Assembly (NCBI RefSeq): GCF_900142935.1
Contig: NZ_FSRS01000001.1
Location: forward strand, 196,001-260,000
DNA: 64,000 nucleotides
Reading direction: 5' to 3'
Source: Rhodovulum sp. ES.010
GTDB taxonomy: Bacteria > Pseudomonadota > Alphaproteobacteria > Rhodobacterales > Rhodobacteraceae
Shown here one piece after another: positions 19,578 to 27,760 of this stretch; position 1 is the stretch's first letter; every line of letters starts with the position of its first letter. The position numbers and the translations under genes are program-made. The notes beneath the pieces were generated by a model. The model searched no databases. It saw nothing but the letters and a program-made list of their open reading frames with translations, and was not told the DNA's origin.

Positions 19578-21416
19578 TCAGAAGTCCTGCCAGTCGGCCT
19601 GTCCTTGCGCGGCGCGTTTCTGGGCGGGAAAGCTCAGACCGGCCTTCTCCGGCGCGGCGTCGGCGGCGCTGTTCTGGACGAGACGCAGCGGCGCCATCGC
19701 GCCCGGGGACTGCGCCGCCTGGGTCTTCAGCCGGAATCGTGCGACGAGGCCCTGGAGGGTTTCGGCCTCGTGGCGGAGGGTGGCCGAGGCGGCGGTGGCC
19801 TCTTCGACCATGGCGGCGTTCTGCTGGGTGACCTGGTCGAGCTGGGTGACGCCCACGTTGATCTCGCCCAGGCCCACCGACTGCTCCTGGGCGCCGGTCG
19901 CGATCTCGGAGACGAGGTCGGCGATGTTGCCCACGCGCCCGACGATGTCCGACAGCGCCTCGCCCGCGCGGTTGACCAGCGCGACGCCGGATTCCACCTG
20001 ACCCGAACTCGCCGAGATCAGCTCCTTGATCTCGCGCGCCGCTTCCGACGAGCGCTGCGCCAGCGCGCGCACCTCCGAGGCGACCACGGCGAAGCCGCGG
20101 CCCGCCTCGCCCGCCCGCGCCGCCTCGACGCCCGCGTTGAGCGCCAGGAGGTTGGTCTGGAACGCGATGTCGTCGATCACGCCGATGATCTGGCTGATCT
20201 CGTCGGAGGAGCGCTTGATCTCGCCCATCGCGTCGACGGCGTCGGAGACGACGCGGCCCGAGGCCTCGGCATCGCCGCGGGCGGACCGCACGACGCCCTC
20301 GACCTCGGCCGCGCCCTCGGCCGCCGAGCGCACCGAGCCGGTGAGTTCGTCCAGCGCGGCGGCGGTTTCCTCCAGCGTCGCGGCCTGGGTCTCGGTCCGG
20401 TGCGAGAGATCGTCCGACGCCCCGGCAATCTCCTCCGCCCGGCCGCGGATCTCGGTCGCGTTCTCCACGACCGCGGCCAGCATCTCGTTCAGCGTCGACA
20501 TCGTCGCGTTGAAATCGTGACGCAGCTGTTCGTACTCGGCGGCGAAGGCCGTCTCGATCGGCTGGGTCAGGTCGCCCGCAGCGAGCGCCGTGAGGCCCTT
20601 GCCCAGACGTTGCACCGCGTCGGCCTGGTCCGCCCGCGCGCGTTCCAGGGCGGCATCGGCGGCCTGGGCGTGTTGCAGCCGGTCGCGCAACGCGTCGAGG
20701 CTTCGCGCGATGACCCCGACCTCGTCGTGGCTCTCGGTCATCGGAATGGCCGCGTCGTAGTCGCCCCGCGAGACCTGGGTCATGGCGTCGCTCACGGCGT
20801 GGAGCGGCAGGCCGATCATCCGGCGCAGAAGGAAGGTGGCGAGACCGAGAAGAGCGAGGAAGGCGAGACCGGTCAGGGCCATAGCGGGCGCTGCCTTGAT
20901 AAGCATCTCGGCGTAAAGGCCCGCTGGCGTCCAGACCGCGCCGACCGCGCCGGTGACCTGCCCGTCGCGGTAAATCACCGGAATGGCGAGGATCATGTCG
21001 TGGTGGTTGACCGCGATCTCGCCGGTGTCGCGCGCGTCTTGGGCAAGCCGGGCCATCTCGGCGCGCGTCGCGGCGTCCGTGGCTCCGATATCGGCGAGCT
21101 GCGTGCCGGAGGCATCCCAGGCCCCAATCGCGACGAAGTGTTCAGCGGCCTTATCGGCATGGTTCTCGAGTTCGAGCATCACAGAGTCGACCTTGCCGAA
21201 CTTGATGTGGCCGCCGATGCTTCCTGCCGTGGCGTCGGTATTCGCGATCATGAGATCGACCAGGTGCTGATGCACGATCCCGTAGGCGCTGCGTTGCGCC
21301 GAAAAGAGCACCATCGCGGCCACGGCGATGGTGGTGAGCGCGACCAAGGCCGCGGCCTTGGCGAAGATGGAGGTCTGCAGGCCGCTGCGGCCGCTTGATG
21401 CCCTGGTCGCTGTCAT
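19578..21416 (-). CDS. Transmembrane methyl-accepting chemotaxis protein
   Basis: A 612-residue chemoreceptor. Membrane helix 1 ([20 protein letters not shown], about 21-40) precedes a periplasmic sensor of about 140 residues with a Cache-like region ([19 protein letters not shown], then [18 protein letters not shown]). Helix 2 is about 180-200, followed by a HAMP domain ([25 protein letters not shown]). The signalling domain is recognised by [32 protein letters not shown]. It ends DWQDF, matching the xWxxF tether used by CheR/CheB methylation enzymes. The second gene of a two-gene unit, 24 bases after a secreted sensor-like protein. The ligand is unknown. Confidence 0.88.
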   Translation of the reverse strand: MTATRASSGRSGLQTSIFAKAAALVALTTIAVAAMVLFSAQRSAYGIVHQHLVDLMIANTDATAGSIGGHIKFGKVDSVMLELENHADKAAEHFVAIGAWDASGTQLADIGATDAATRAEMARLAQDARDTGEIAVNHHDMILAIPVIYRDGQVTGAVGAVWTPAGLYAEMLIKAAPAMALTGLAFLALLGLATFLLRRMIGLPLHAVSDAMTQVSRGDYDAAIPMTESHDEVGVIARSLDALRDRLQHAQAADAALERARADQADAVQRLGKGLTALAAGDLTQPIETAFAAEYEQLRHDFNATMSTLNEMLAAVVENATEIRGRAEEIAGASDDLSHRTETQAATLEETAAALDELTGSVRSAAEGAAEVEGVVRSARGDAEASGRVVSDAVDAMGEIKRSSDEISQIIGVIDDIAFQTNLLALNAGVEAARAGEAGRGFAVVASEVRALAQRSSEAAREIKELISASSGQVESGVALVNRAGEALSDIVGRVGNIADLVSEIATGAQEQSVGLGEINVGVTQLDQVTQQNAAMVEEATAASATLRHEAETLQGLVARFRLKTQAAQSPGAMAPLRLVQNSAADAAPEKAGLSFPAQKRAAQGQADWQDF

Positions 21417-21440
21417 TTTACTGCTCCTGTCGCGGTCGGT

Positions 21441-22016
21441 TCAGAGGAAGGCGTCACCGTCGACCGCGACGGTCATGGCGCCGATCGGGGCGCCGCTGGC
21501 CGGGTCGGTGATCGTGAACGAGATCTGCGCCTGGTAGGTCTGGGTCGACTCGTCGAACTCGATGTCGCCGAAATGCACGCCGTCGGGGCCGACCGCGTAG
21601 GTCATCGAGTGCTTTTCCTCGTCACCCTGCCAGTAATCGGAGGTCACGGCCGAGGTGGCGACGTTCAGGCCACGCGCGTCCATCAGGATGATCTCGGTCA
21701 CCTGGCCGCCCATCGCGTCCATCTGGCCGCGCAGGAAGTCGGCGACCGGGCCGGTGATCACCGGGTCGATCAGCGAGGTATCGGCGCTGCCGACCTGGGC
21801 GCGCCAGGTCGTGTCGAGCTCGTCGATGCGGGCCTGGTCGTAGCCGGCGGTTTCGGCGTTCTGGGCGGTGACGGCCTTGACGATCACGGGATCGGCGGCC
21901 CAGCTGCGCACGTTGGCGTCAAGGAAGTCCGACATCTGGGTGTCGAAGTCGCCAGCCGCTGCCGGCGTGGCCAGCAGGGCGACGAGCGGGGTCAGGGTCC
22001 GGAAGGTACGGATCAT
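21441..22016 (-). CDS. Secreted Cache/PDC-like small sensor protein
   Basis: A 191-residue protein with a Sec signal peptide (MIRTFRTLTPLVALLATPAAAG) and no membrane anchor or signalling domain. The mature part resembles a single Cache/PDC sensory fold, with helical N-terminal segments, then ILMDARGLNVATSAVTSDYWQGDE, and a final beta sheet ISFTITDPASGAPIGAMTVAVD. In most bacteria this fold is part of a receptor's periplasmic domain; here it is free. It lies directly upstream of a chemoreceptor with a 24-base gap, so it may be a soluble periplasmic ligand-binding partner. That role is inferred; the fold call is moderate. Confidence 0.6.
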   Translation of the reverse strand: MIRTFRTLTPLVALLATPAAAGDFDTQMSDFLDANVRSWAADPVIVKAVTAQNAETAGYDQARIDELDTTWRAQVGSADTSLIDPVITGPVADFLRGQMDAMGGQVTEIILMDARGLNVATSAVTSDYWQGDEEKHSMTYAVGPDGVHFGDIEFDESTQTYQAQISFTITDPASGAPIGAMTVAVDGDAFL

Positions 22017-22148
22017 GGTGGTCCTTTCGCTGCAGTCGGTGCCGGTTGGGTGACACCTGACCTAAGGCGTAGGCCGAATCGCCCTACCGAATCCTTAACT
22101 GCGCCGAAGACCGCATTCCGTCGCATGGCGAGGAGGAGCCCGTGGCGC

Positions 22149-22862
22149 CTATCGCGTCAGAGCCGTTCCGGCCCAGACCAGTCCGATGAGCACCGGCTGG
22201 TGAACGAGGTACAGCGCGAGGCTGTGCCGTCCCGGCCATGCGAGCGTGCGCGACAGTCGGTTGGGCCGGTCGACCGGGCGGAGCCGGGCCCAGAGGCCGG
22301 CCGCGGAGCCCAGACGCGCCAGCGCCAGTCCCGCGAGGAAGGGGGCGAGCCAGGGGAAAACCGGTTCGAAATCGACGCTGGGCCGAGGCGTCGCGGTCAG
22401 CCCCGTCCAGTCGAGCCAGGGCCGGTCGGGGCCGAGCGGGCGGGGCAGGGCGATCACGGCGGCGGCCGCGATGAGCGTTAGAAACGCGGGCAGGCGCAGG
22501 AAGGCGAGGCCGATGACGCAGGACACCGCGATGGCGTGCAGGATGCCGAAATAGACGAACCGTTCGGGAAAGACCGCGAAGGTACCGAGCGTTACCAGCC
22601 CCGCCGCGCCGCCCACCATCGCCAGCCGCCGGGCGAAGGCGCGCCAGCGCAGGCGCCGTCCGTGGGCCAGATGCAGGCTGACGCCGGCGAGGAACAGGAA
22701 GCTGCCCGCGACGAGGATGGAAAAGGTGCGCCAACCGCCCGAGACGACCGTGCCCGGCGCCAGGTGGCCGAACATTTCGAGGTCATAGGCGAAGTGAAAC
22801 ACGCCCATGCCGAGGAGCGCCGCCGCGCGGGCGTGATCGATGGCCGGGATGCGCCCGATCAA
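22149..22862 (-). CDS. DUF1624 integral membrane protein (acyltransferase-like)
   Basis: A 237-residue membrane protein of the DUF1624 / heparan-alpha-glucosaminide N-acetyltransferase-like family, with about seven hydrophobic segments. The N-terminus RIPAIDHARAAALLGMGVFHFAYDLEMFG and C-terminus GRHSLALYLVHQPVLIGLVWAG are characteristic. To include the conserved IGRIPAID segment it must start at TTG 22862, which overlaps the soxT stop as TTGA, so translation is coupled. Substrate unknown. Its attachment to soxT may simply reflect gene packing. Confidence 0.75.
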   Translation of the reverse strand: MIGRIPAIDHARAAALLGMGVFHFAYDLEMFGHLAPGTVVSGGWRTFSILVAGSFLFLAGVSLHLAHGRRLRWRAFARRLAMVGGAAGLVTLGTFAVFPERFVYFGILHAIAVSCVIGLAFLRLPAFLTLIAAAAVIALPRPLGPDRPWLDWTGLTATPRPSVDFEPVFPWLAPFLAGLALARLGSAAGLWARLRPVDRPNRLSRTLAWPGRHSLALYLVHQPVLIGLVWAGTALTR

Positions 22863-23905
22863 TCTGGCTGGAACCCGGCGATAAGCCGGCGCAGCCCCAA
22901 CAGCGCGCCGGCACAGATCGCGGCCAGCGTCACCGGCGCGGAATAGGCCAGGGTCGAGAAGGCGGTCGCTCCCTGGCCGACCGAACAGCCCAGCGCGACC
23001 ACGCCGCCGATGCCCATCAGCGCCGCCCCCACGACCTGGCGTCCGAGTTCCCGCGGGTCCTCACAGGCCTCCCAGCGGAAGCTGCCCTTGCGCCAGGACC
23101 CGATCCAGGCGCCCGCGAGCACCCCCAGCACCGAGCCGACCGAGAAGGACAGACCGCCGGCGGACGAGGTCATCAGCCACATCAGCGTGCGGCCCAGCGG
23201 CGCGGTGAAGGTGTGCCCCTCGACATCGACGGCGCCGAAACTGGCGTGGTTCAGCCAGGTCATCCCCCAGAGCGCGCCCGAGATCGCGAGTCCCACGGCG
23301 ACACCCCAGCCAATCCGGCGGGGCTCGTCCCGCAGCGGGGGGTGCGACAGGCCCCAGGCGAGGAACCCCGCCGCGATGGCCAGCGCCACGATGAGGGTGG
23401 GAATGCCCAGGTAGGCCTCGGTCAGGTGCGGAAAGCTCTGCATGCCCGAGGCGGGCAATTGCGGAAAGGCCCAGTCGCGCAAGGGCGCGAGCGGTCCCGA
23501 GAGCGTCACGAAGCCGAAGATCGAAATGACGACGACCACCACCAGCGAGCGCAGATCGCCGCCGCCAAAGCGCGACAGCGCGCCAAAGCCGCAATTCCCC
23601 GCCAGCGCCATGCCATAGCCGAAGACCGCGCCGCCGAGCACGCTGGCCAGCGGGTTCCAGGCGATCGCGTGATAGGGGGTCTTGCCGAGATCGATCCGGC
23701 CCATTGCGGCCAGCAGGTAGGTGGATGCGATCCCGGTGCCGAGGATCACCCCCCACATGCGCAGCCGGCGCTGGTCGGCGCCGTAGACTGCGCTCTCGAT
23801 GGCGCCGAGGGTGCAGAACTCGCCAAGCCGCGCGGCAAGGCCCAGCACGCCCCCGGTCACGAAGCCGATCAGCGCCGCCCAGGCGCCCACGGAAATGAAC
23901 TCCAT
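22859..23905 (-). CDS. soxT: YeeE/YedE family transporter, SoxT
   Basis: A 348-residue polytopic inner-membrane protein of the YeeE/YedE (TsuA-like) family, whose characterised members import thiosulfate or other sulfur species. Characteristic cysteine motifs are present: GEFCTLGAIES (C31), LAGNCGFGALSRFGGGD and ALGCSVGQGATAFS. About ten membrane helices are visible. The start at 23905 (MEFISVGAWAALIGF) follows GGGGAGGACCG and was preferred to an upstream extension rich in Arg. It sits downstream of soxR in the leftward sox run, consistent with SoxT, which in related bacteria moves sulfur compounds and affects sox regulation. Confidence 0.82.
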   Translation of the reverse strand: MEFISVGAWAALIGFVTGGVLGLAARLGEFCTLGAIESAVYGADQRRLRMWGVILGTGIASTYLLAAMGRIDLGKTPYHAIAWNPLASVLGGAVFGYGMALAGNCGFGALSRFGGGDLRSLVVVVVISIFGFVTLSGPLAPLRDWAFPQLPASGMQSFPHLTEAYLGIPTLIVALAIAAGFLAWGLSHPPLRDEPRRIGWGVAVGLAISGALWGMTWLNHASFGAVDVEGHTFTAPLGRTLMWLMTSSAGGLSFSVGSVLGVLAGAWIGSWRKGSFRWEACEDPRELGRQVVGAALMGIGGVVALGCSVGQGATAFSTLAYSAPVTLAAICAGALLGLRRLIAGFQPD

Positions 23906-23948
23906 CGGTCCTCCCCGGCCCGGCCCGCGATCCGCGCGGCCCGGTGCT

Positions 23949-24347
23949 TTATTTCGCGTCGTGTCCGCCTGCCATTTGCGGCGGCGGATTCTGTGCATTG
24001 CAGAACAGGTCGTGCATCAGCTCCAGCATACGGCGCGCCCGCTCGTCCGCCAGAGAATAGTAGATCGCCTTGCCCTCGCGCCGATAGTTGACCAGCCCCT
24101 CGAGCCGGAGCCGTGCAAGCTGCTGGCTGACCGCGGCCTGGCGCGAGGACAGCAGCGTCTCGAGCTCTGTGACCGACTTTTCGCCCGTCGAGAGATGGCA
24201 CAGGATCATCAGCCGCCCCTCGTGGGACAGCGCCTTGAGAAAGCTCGAGGCCGTCTCGGCATGTTCCATCATATCGTCGGCTTCGATCCCGCCCGCTTCG
24301 GGGCGTGCGGGGCCGGTGCCGTCGGTATGGGTCGAGTCCGCTACCAT
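23949..24347 (-). CDS. soxR: ArsR-family sulfur-responsive repressor SoxR
   Basis: A 132-residue ArsR/SmtB winged-helix regulator. The DNA-recognition helix is SSRQAAVSQQLARLRLEGLV and the wing YRREGKAIYYSL. Two cysteines, C50 (LMILCHL) and C116 (DLFCNAQ), are 66 residues apart, the same spacing as the persulfide-sensing pair of the related repressor SqrR (C41/C107). This supports sensing by sulfur-bridge formation rather than metal binding. It lies in the soxS-GlcG-soxR-soxT run opposite soxVW. By analogy with characterised SoxR it should repress the divergent soxS-soxV and soxX promoters. Confidence 0.85.
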   Translation of the reverse strand: MVADSTHTDGTGPARPEAGGIEADDMMEHAETASSFLKALSHEGRLMILCHLSTGEKSVTELETLLSSRQAAVSQQLARLRLEGLVNYRREGKAIYYSLADERARRMLELMHDLFCNAQNPPPQMAGGHDAK

Positions 24348-24362
24348 CCGATGCGCAGGGTG

Positions 24363-24857
24363 TCAGAACCCCATCTGCTCCTCGATCGCGGCGATGCCCT
24401 CGCGGGCGCACTCGTCGTCGAGATCGGGCCCGGGCGCGCCGGAGACGCCGATCGCGCCGACGATCGAGCCGGCATGTTCGATTGTCACACCGCCGCCCAG
24501 CGCCAGCGCCTGGTCCAGGTCGCGGATCCCGGCGAACATCGTGTCGGGCGCGGTCAGCTCGCCCAGATCCATCGTCGCGGTGCGAAAGCTCGCCGCGGTC
24601 CACGCCTTGCGCCGGGCGGTCTCCTCGACATGGGCGCCGGCATAGCGGTCTCGCACGAAGGCCTGCATCGTGCCGAAGCGGTCGGTAACCGCCACGCCGA
24701 CCTGGTAACCCTCGGACCGGCAGTACTCCATCGCGGCCACGGCGGCCTGAAGCGCCACCTCGGGCTTCAACGCCTTGAACTCCACGAACGCATCCTGGGC
24801 CGCCGCGCCGCCCGCGGGCAGCGTCAAGACCGCCACGAAAGCCAGTGTCCTCATCAT
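24363..24857 (-). CDS. Secreted GlcG/HbpS-like heme-binding-family protein
   Basis: A 164-residue protein with a signal peptide (MMRTLAFVAVLTLPAGGAAAQ) and a GlcG/HbpS domain. Blocks include YQVGVAVTDRFGTMQAFVRD, ARRKAWTAASF, LALGGGVTIEHAGSIVGAIGVSG and a final DDECAREGI. HbpS-type relatives bind heme or cobalamin-like ligands and can act in redox sensing. It begins at ATG 24857, overlapping the soxS stop (ATGA), and ends 15 bases before soxR, so it is embedded in the sox regulatory run. Its role in sulfur oxidation is not established. Heme handling for the many c-type cytochromes, or a redox accessory role, are guesses. Confidence 0.75.
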   Translation of the reverse strand: MMRTLAFVAVLTLPAGGAAAQDAFVEFKALKPEVALQAAVAAMEYCRSEGYQVGVAVTDRFGTMQAFVRDRYAGAHVEETARRKAWTAASFRTATMDLGELTAPDTMFAGIRDLDQALALGGGVTIEHAGSIVGAIGVSGAPGPDLDDECAREGIAAIEEQMGF

Positions 24858-25267
24858 CCCTCGGCTCCTCCCTTCGTCTTGTTTCCATTCTCCGCCCATT
24901 CGGGCTGTTCCCTCAGAAGTGCCTCGATCAGCCCCCAGAAGAAATCCTCCCCCGGATAGCCCTCCAGCCGCGCAATCTCTACCCCGTCGCGCAACAGCAC
25001 GAAGGTCGGCGTGAAGTGCGGCTTGCTGTCGAGGACGATGTCCTCGGGGATCGGTTTCATCAGGTCGACGCGGCGTAGCGGCGCGACCTCTCCAGCCTTC
25101 GTCTTGGGGTAGATCGGCCCGATCTCGTTGTGCCACATGGTGCAGTAGGCACATCCGATTTCCTCGAACATCGCGAGAACGAGTTCCGCCCGCGCCACAC
25201 CGGCGGAGGCCGTTGCGAGAAGCCCCGCTGAAAGCAATGCGGCAAATACTCGTTTCATTCGAGGCAT
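24854..25267 (-). CDS. soxS: Periplasmic thioredoxin-like SoxS
   Basis: A 137-residue exported thioredoxin-fold protein. Its signal peptide (MKRVFAALLSAGLLATASAGVARA) is followed by MFEEIGCAYCTMWH with redox cysteines C39/C42, and a cis-proline loop in HFTPTFVLL. SoxS in Paracoccus reductively reactivates SoxYZ by cleaving mixed disulfides, receiving electrons from SoxV. It is transcribed away from soxV with a 58-base shared promoter region. The start at 25267 was kept; an internal ATG at 25258 is an alternative and would trim three residues. Confidence 0.85.
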   Translation of the reverse strand: MPRMKRVFAALLSAGLLATASAGVARAELVLAMFEEIGCAYCTMWHNEIGPIYPKTKAGEVAPLRRVDLMKPIPEDIVLDSKPHFTPTFVLLRDGVEIARLEGYPGEDFFWGLIEALLREQPEWAENGNKTKGGAEG

Positions 25268-25325
25268 TCCCGTTACATAGAAAAATCGTAATTTGTTTTC
25301 GCATCCACGGCAAGGGAGGGCCTAG
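25268..25325. promoter_or_regulatory. Divergent soxS/soxV promoter region
   Basis: 58 AT-richer bases between the two start codons. On the minus strand TTGCCG-N17-TACGAT is a plausible soxS promoter. A GGGAGGG at 25314-25320 is the soxV ribosome-binding site. By analogy with other sox loci this should hold a SoxR operator, but no perfect dyad was seen. Confidence 0.45.
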
Positions 25326-26063
25326 ATGCTGGAAATTTCCTATGGCGGCGCCGCCATTGCGGGCATCCTGTCGTTTCTCTCGCCCTGCATCCTGCCCATC
25401 GTGCCCTTCTACCTCTGCTACATGGCCGGCATCTCGATGACCGAGCTGCGCGGCGAGGACCACATTCCCGCCGGCGCAGTGCGCAGGCTTGTGATTTCCG
25501 CGGTATTCTTCGCACTGGGGGTGACCTCGATCTTCGTGTTGCTTGGCATGGGGGCGACGGCGCTGGGCCAGGGCTTCCGTGTCTGGAAGGACGAGCTGTC
25601 CTATGTCGCGGCCGCGATCCTGTTCCTGTTCGGGCTGCACTTCCTCGGCATCCTGCGAATCCCCTTCCTCTACCGCGAGGCGCGAATCGAATCCAAGGCC
25701 GAGCCCACGACGATTCTCGGCGCCTACCTTATGGGGCTGGCCTTCGGCTTCGGCTGGACGCCCTGCGTCGGGCCGGCGCTCGCGGCGATCCTGATGGTGG
25801 CCAGCGGAATGGGCGACGTCACCAAGGGGGGGCTGCTGCTTCTGGTCTACGGGTTGGCCATGACTTTCCCCTTCGTGATCGCGGCCGCCTTCGCAAAGCC
25901 GTTCCTGGCCTGGATGCAGCGTAACCGGAAATACCTGGGCCATGTGGAGAAGGCGATGGGCGCGATGCTGATCCTGTTCGCGGTTCTGATCGCCACCAAC
26001 TCCATCGCCTACATCGCGCAGTTCATGATCGACAACGTGCCTTGGTTCTCGAGAATCGGCTAG
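25326..26063 (+). CDS. soxV: CcdA-type thiol-electron transporter SoxV
   Basis: A 245-residue six-helix membrane protein of the CcdA/DsbD-beta family. The redox cysteines are in LSPCILPIVPFYLCYM near the start and FGWTPCVGPALAAILM in the middle. It moves reducing equivalents from cytoplasmic thioredoxin to the periplasmic SoxW and SoxS. It is the first gene of the rightward sox operon, and soxW follows after 26 bases. CcdA for cytochrome c maturation is very similar, but the neighbours make SoxV the best call. Confidence 0.88.
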   Translation: MLEISYGGAAIAGILSFLSPCILPIVPFYLCYMAGISMTELRGEDHIPAGAVRRLVISAVFFALGVTSIFVLLGMGATALGQGFRVWKDELSYVAAAILFLFGLHFLGILRIPFLYREARIESKAEPTTILGAYLMGLAFGFGWTPCVGPALAAILMVASGMGDVTKGGLLLLVYGLAMTFPFVIAAAFAKPFLAWMQRNRKYLGHVEKAMGAMLILFAVLIATNSIAYIAQFMIDNVPWFSRIG

Positions 26064-26089
26064 GCTTTGAAACCAAAGGGAGGACGGAA

Positions 26090-26656
26090 ATGAGACGGAC
26101 CATGCTTCTTGCGGCCGGTTTCGTGGCGCTGGCGGCCCCGGTTCTGGCCGGCCCGCCGCTGGGCGATGACGGGCTGCACAAGCCCGACTGGCTGCGCGAC
26201 ACCTTCAAGGACGTGGGCGAGGACATTGCCGAGGCAAATGCCGAGGGCAAGCGCATGCTCATCCTCTGGGAGCAGCGGGGCTGCATCTACTGCACCAAGA
26301 TGCATGAGGAAGTGTTTCCAACCCCCGAGATCGGGGCGCTGATCGAGGAGAACTACTTCGTCGTGCAGATGAATCTTTTCGGCGATGTGGAGGTGACCGA
26401 TCTCGACGGCACCGCCCTGCCCGAAAAGGAGATGGCGCGCCGCTGGGGCGTGTTCTTCACGCCGACGATGATGTTCATGCCGGAAGAGGCGCCCGAGGGC
26501 GGCACCGCGGCGGAGGCGGCCGTCGCGACGATGCCCGGCGCCTTCGAAAAAGGCACGACGACCGCGCTCTTCGAATGGGTTCTGAAGAAGGGCTACGAGG
26601 GCGACGAGCACTTCCAGAAATACGTCGCGCGGAAGCTCGCCGAAGAGAGTAACTGA
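26090..26656 (+). CDS. soxW: Periplasmic thioredoxin SoxW
   Basis: A 188-residue exported thioredoxin. A signal peptide (MRRTMLLAAGFVALAAPVLA) precedes ILWEQRGCIYCTKMHEEVF with the redox pair C65/C68, and a cis-Pro segment FFTPTMMFM. SoxW is reduced by SoxV and is thought to serve thiol homeostasis for Sox proteins. The start at 26090 follows AAAGGGAGGACGGA; a longer in-frame start within the soxV end lacks this. It lies downstream of soxV and 145 bases before soxX. Confidence 0.88.
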   Translation: MRRTMLLAAGFVALAAPVLAGPPLGDDGLHKPDWLRDTFKDVGEDIAEANAEGKRMLILWEQRGCIYCTKMHEEVFPTPEIGALIEENYFVVQMNLFGDVEVTDLDGTALPEKEMARRWGVFFTPTMMFMPEEAPEGGTAAEAAVATMPGAFEKGTTTALFEWVLKKGYEGDEHFQKYVARKLAEESN

Positions 26657-26801
26657 TATCGGAAATACATAATTAAGTGACCTAAGCTGCGGATAACGTG
26701 GAATCATTCTCGTATGCAAGAAACTGTATTCGTTGTTGCATGCGATGGCACACCTCCGCTACAGTTCACATCAGGGAGAAGACACGGGAGGATTCTTGAC
26801 G
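26657..26801 (+). promoter_or_regulatory. soxX promoter region with imperfect dyad
   Basis: 145 relatively AT-rich bases. An imperfect dyad ATGCAAGAAAC-tgtattc-GTTGTTGCAT spans 26714-26741, and ATTC-N5-TGCA occurs twice in it. TTGCAT-N18-TACAGT is a candidate -35/-10 partly overlapping the dyad. Characterised SoxR proteins bind a soxW-soxX intergenic site, so this is the likely second operator. GGGAGGATT precedes the soxX start. Confidence 0.45.
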
Positions 26802-27281
26802 ATGAAGAAGGTTGCACTTTGCGCCCTCTGCCTGGCCGCGGGCCTGACGATGGCCCAAGCGGCCGAGGTGGCCCCCGGAGAGGTGGAGCGTGACGAATAC
26901 GGGTTCGTGCCCAAGCCGCTGACCGAGACGCCGGGCGATCCGGCGGAGGGGCGCAAGGTCGTCGGCGGCAAGAGCCTCGGCAACTGTGTCTCGTGCCACG
27001 CGATCGGCGAGATGGCGCGGGACGTGCCGTTCCACGGCGAGGTCGGACCCGAACTCGACGGCGTGGCCGGTCGCTACCCCGAAGCGATGATCCGCGGCAT
27101 CGTGACGAACTCCAAGAACGTGTTCGAGGGCACGGTGATGCCAGCCTACTACAAGGTCGATGGCTTTGTCCGGCCGGGCGAAGGCTTCTCCGGCAAGCCG
27201 GTCGAGGGTGAGGTCGAGCCGCTTCTGACCGCCCAGCAGGTCGAGGACGTGGTCGCCTACCTGATGACTCTGAAGGACTGA
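26802..27281 (+). CDS. soxX: Sulfur oxidation c-type cytochrome SoxX
   Basis: A 159-residue monoheme cytochrome c with a signal peptide (MKKVALCALCLAAGLTMAQA). The heme motif is GNCVSCHAIG (C62/C65/H66), with a likely methionine ligand in EGTVMPAYYKVDG. With SoxA it forms the SoxAX complex that joins thiosulfate oxidatively to the SoxY cysteine. The start at 26802 was chosen because GGGAGGATT precedes it and the signal peptide begins there; an upstream ATG at 26733 would put the start inside the promoter dyad region. Confidence 0.92.
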   Translation: MKKVALCALCLAAGLTMAQAAEVAPGEVERDEYGFVPKPLTETPGDPAEGRKVVGGKSLGNCVSCHAIGEMARDVPFHGEVGPELDGVAGRYPEAMIRGIVTNSKNVFEGTVMPAYYKVDGFVRPGEGFSGKPVEGEVEPLLTAQQVEDVVAYLMTLKD

Positions 27282-27320
27282 GCGCCCCCCGCGCGGGGCT
27301 GATCTCGAAAGGAGAGAGAC

Positions 27321-27740
27321 ATGGAATTCACCAGACGAGGAGCGATCGCGATCAGCGCGGGCTTCGCCGCGATGATGATGCTGCCGCCGCGCGCCGCAAA
27401 GGCCGCCCCGGATGATCGCATCGCCGAGTTCACCGGCGGCGCGTCGGTGGGCGAGGGGGGCATTACGCTGACCACGCCCGAGATCGCCGAGAACGGCAAC
27501 ACCGTCCCGATCGAGGTCGATGCCCCCGGCGCCGAGCAGATCCTGGTGCTGGCCTCGGGCAACCCGACGCCGGACGTGGTCACCTTCAAGTTCGGTCCGC
27601 TCGCCGGTGCTCAGCGCGCCTCGACCCGGATCCGGCTGGCCGGCACCCAGGACGTGGTCGCCATCGCCAAGATGGGCGACGGCAGCTTCGTGCAGGCGTC
27701 GAATACCGTGAAAGTCACCATCGGCGGCTGCGGCGGCTGA
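27321..27740 (+). CDS. soxY: Thiosulfate oxidation carrier protein SoxY
   Basis: A 139-residue periplasmic carrier. The N-terminus has a Tat-type signal (FTRRGAIAISAGFAAMMM) and the protein ends in the flexible GGCGG arm, whose cysteine carries the sulfur substrate through the Sox cycle. It pairs with SoxZ, encoded 20 bases downstream, and is probably co-exported with it. The ribosome-binding site AAAGGAGAGAG precedes ATG 27321. Length and C-terminus are typical. Confidence 0.95.
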   Translation: MEFTRRGAIAISAGFAAMMMLPPRAAKAAPDDRIAEFTGGASVGEGGITLTTPEIAENGNTVPIEVDAPGAEQILVLASGNPTPDVVTFKFGPLAGAQRASTRIRLAGTQDVVAIAKMGDGSFVQASNTVKVTIGGCGG

Positions 27741-27760
27741 GCGAACAGGAGGACAAGGAC

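Noticed and set aside
19356..21398. 680-codon plus-strand frame opposite the chemoreceptor
   Set aside because: Mirror frame; the minus strand encodes a complete HAMP and signalling domain.
25238..25252. GGCAAATACTCG, similar to part of the dispersed repeat
   Set aside because: It lies within soxS coding sequence and lacks the CTTCTTGG half, so it is probably chance.
24858..25943. Upstream extension of the GlcG-like reading frame across soxS and soxV
   Set aside because: Only the last 164 codons are homologous and have a signal peptide and ribosome-binding site; the rest is a shadow of soxS and antisense to soxV.
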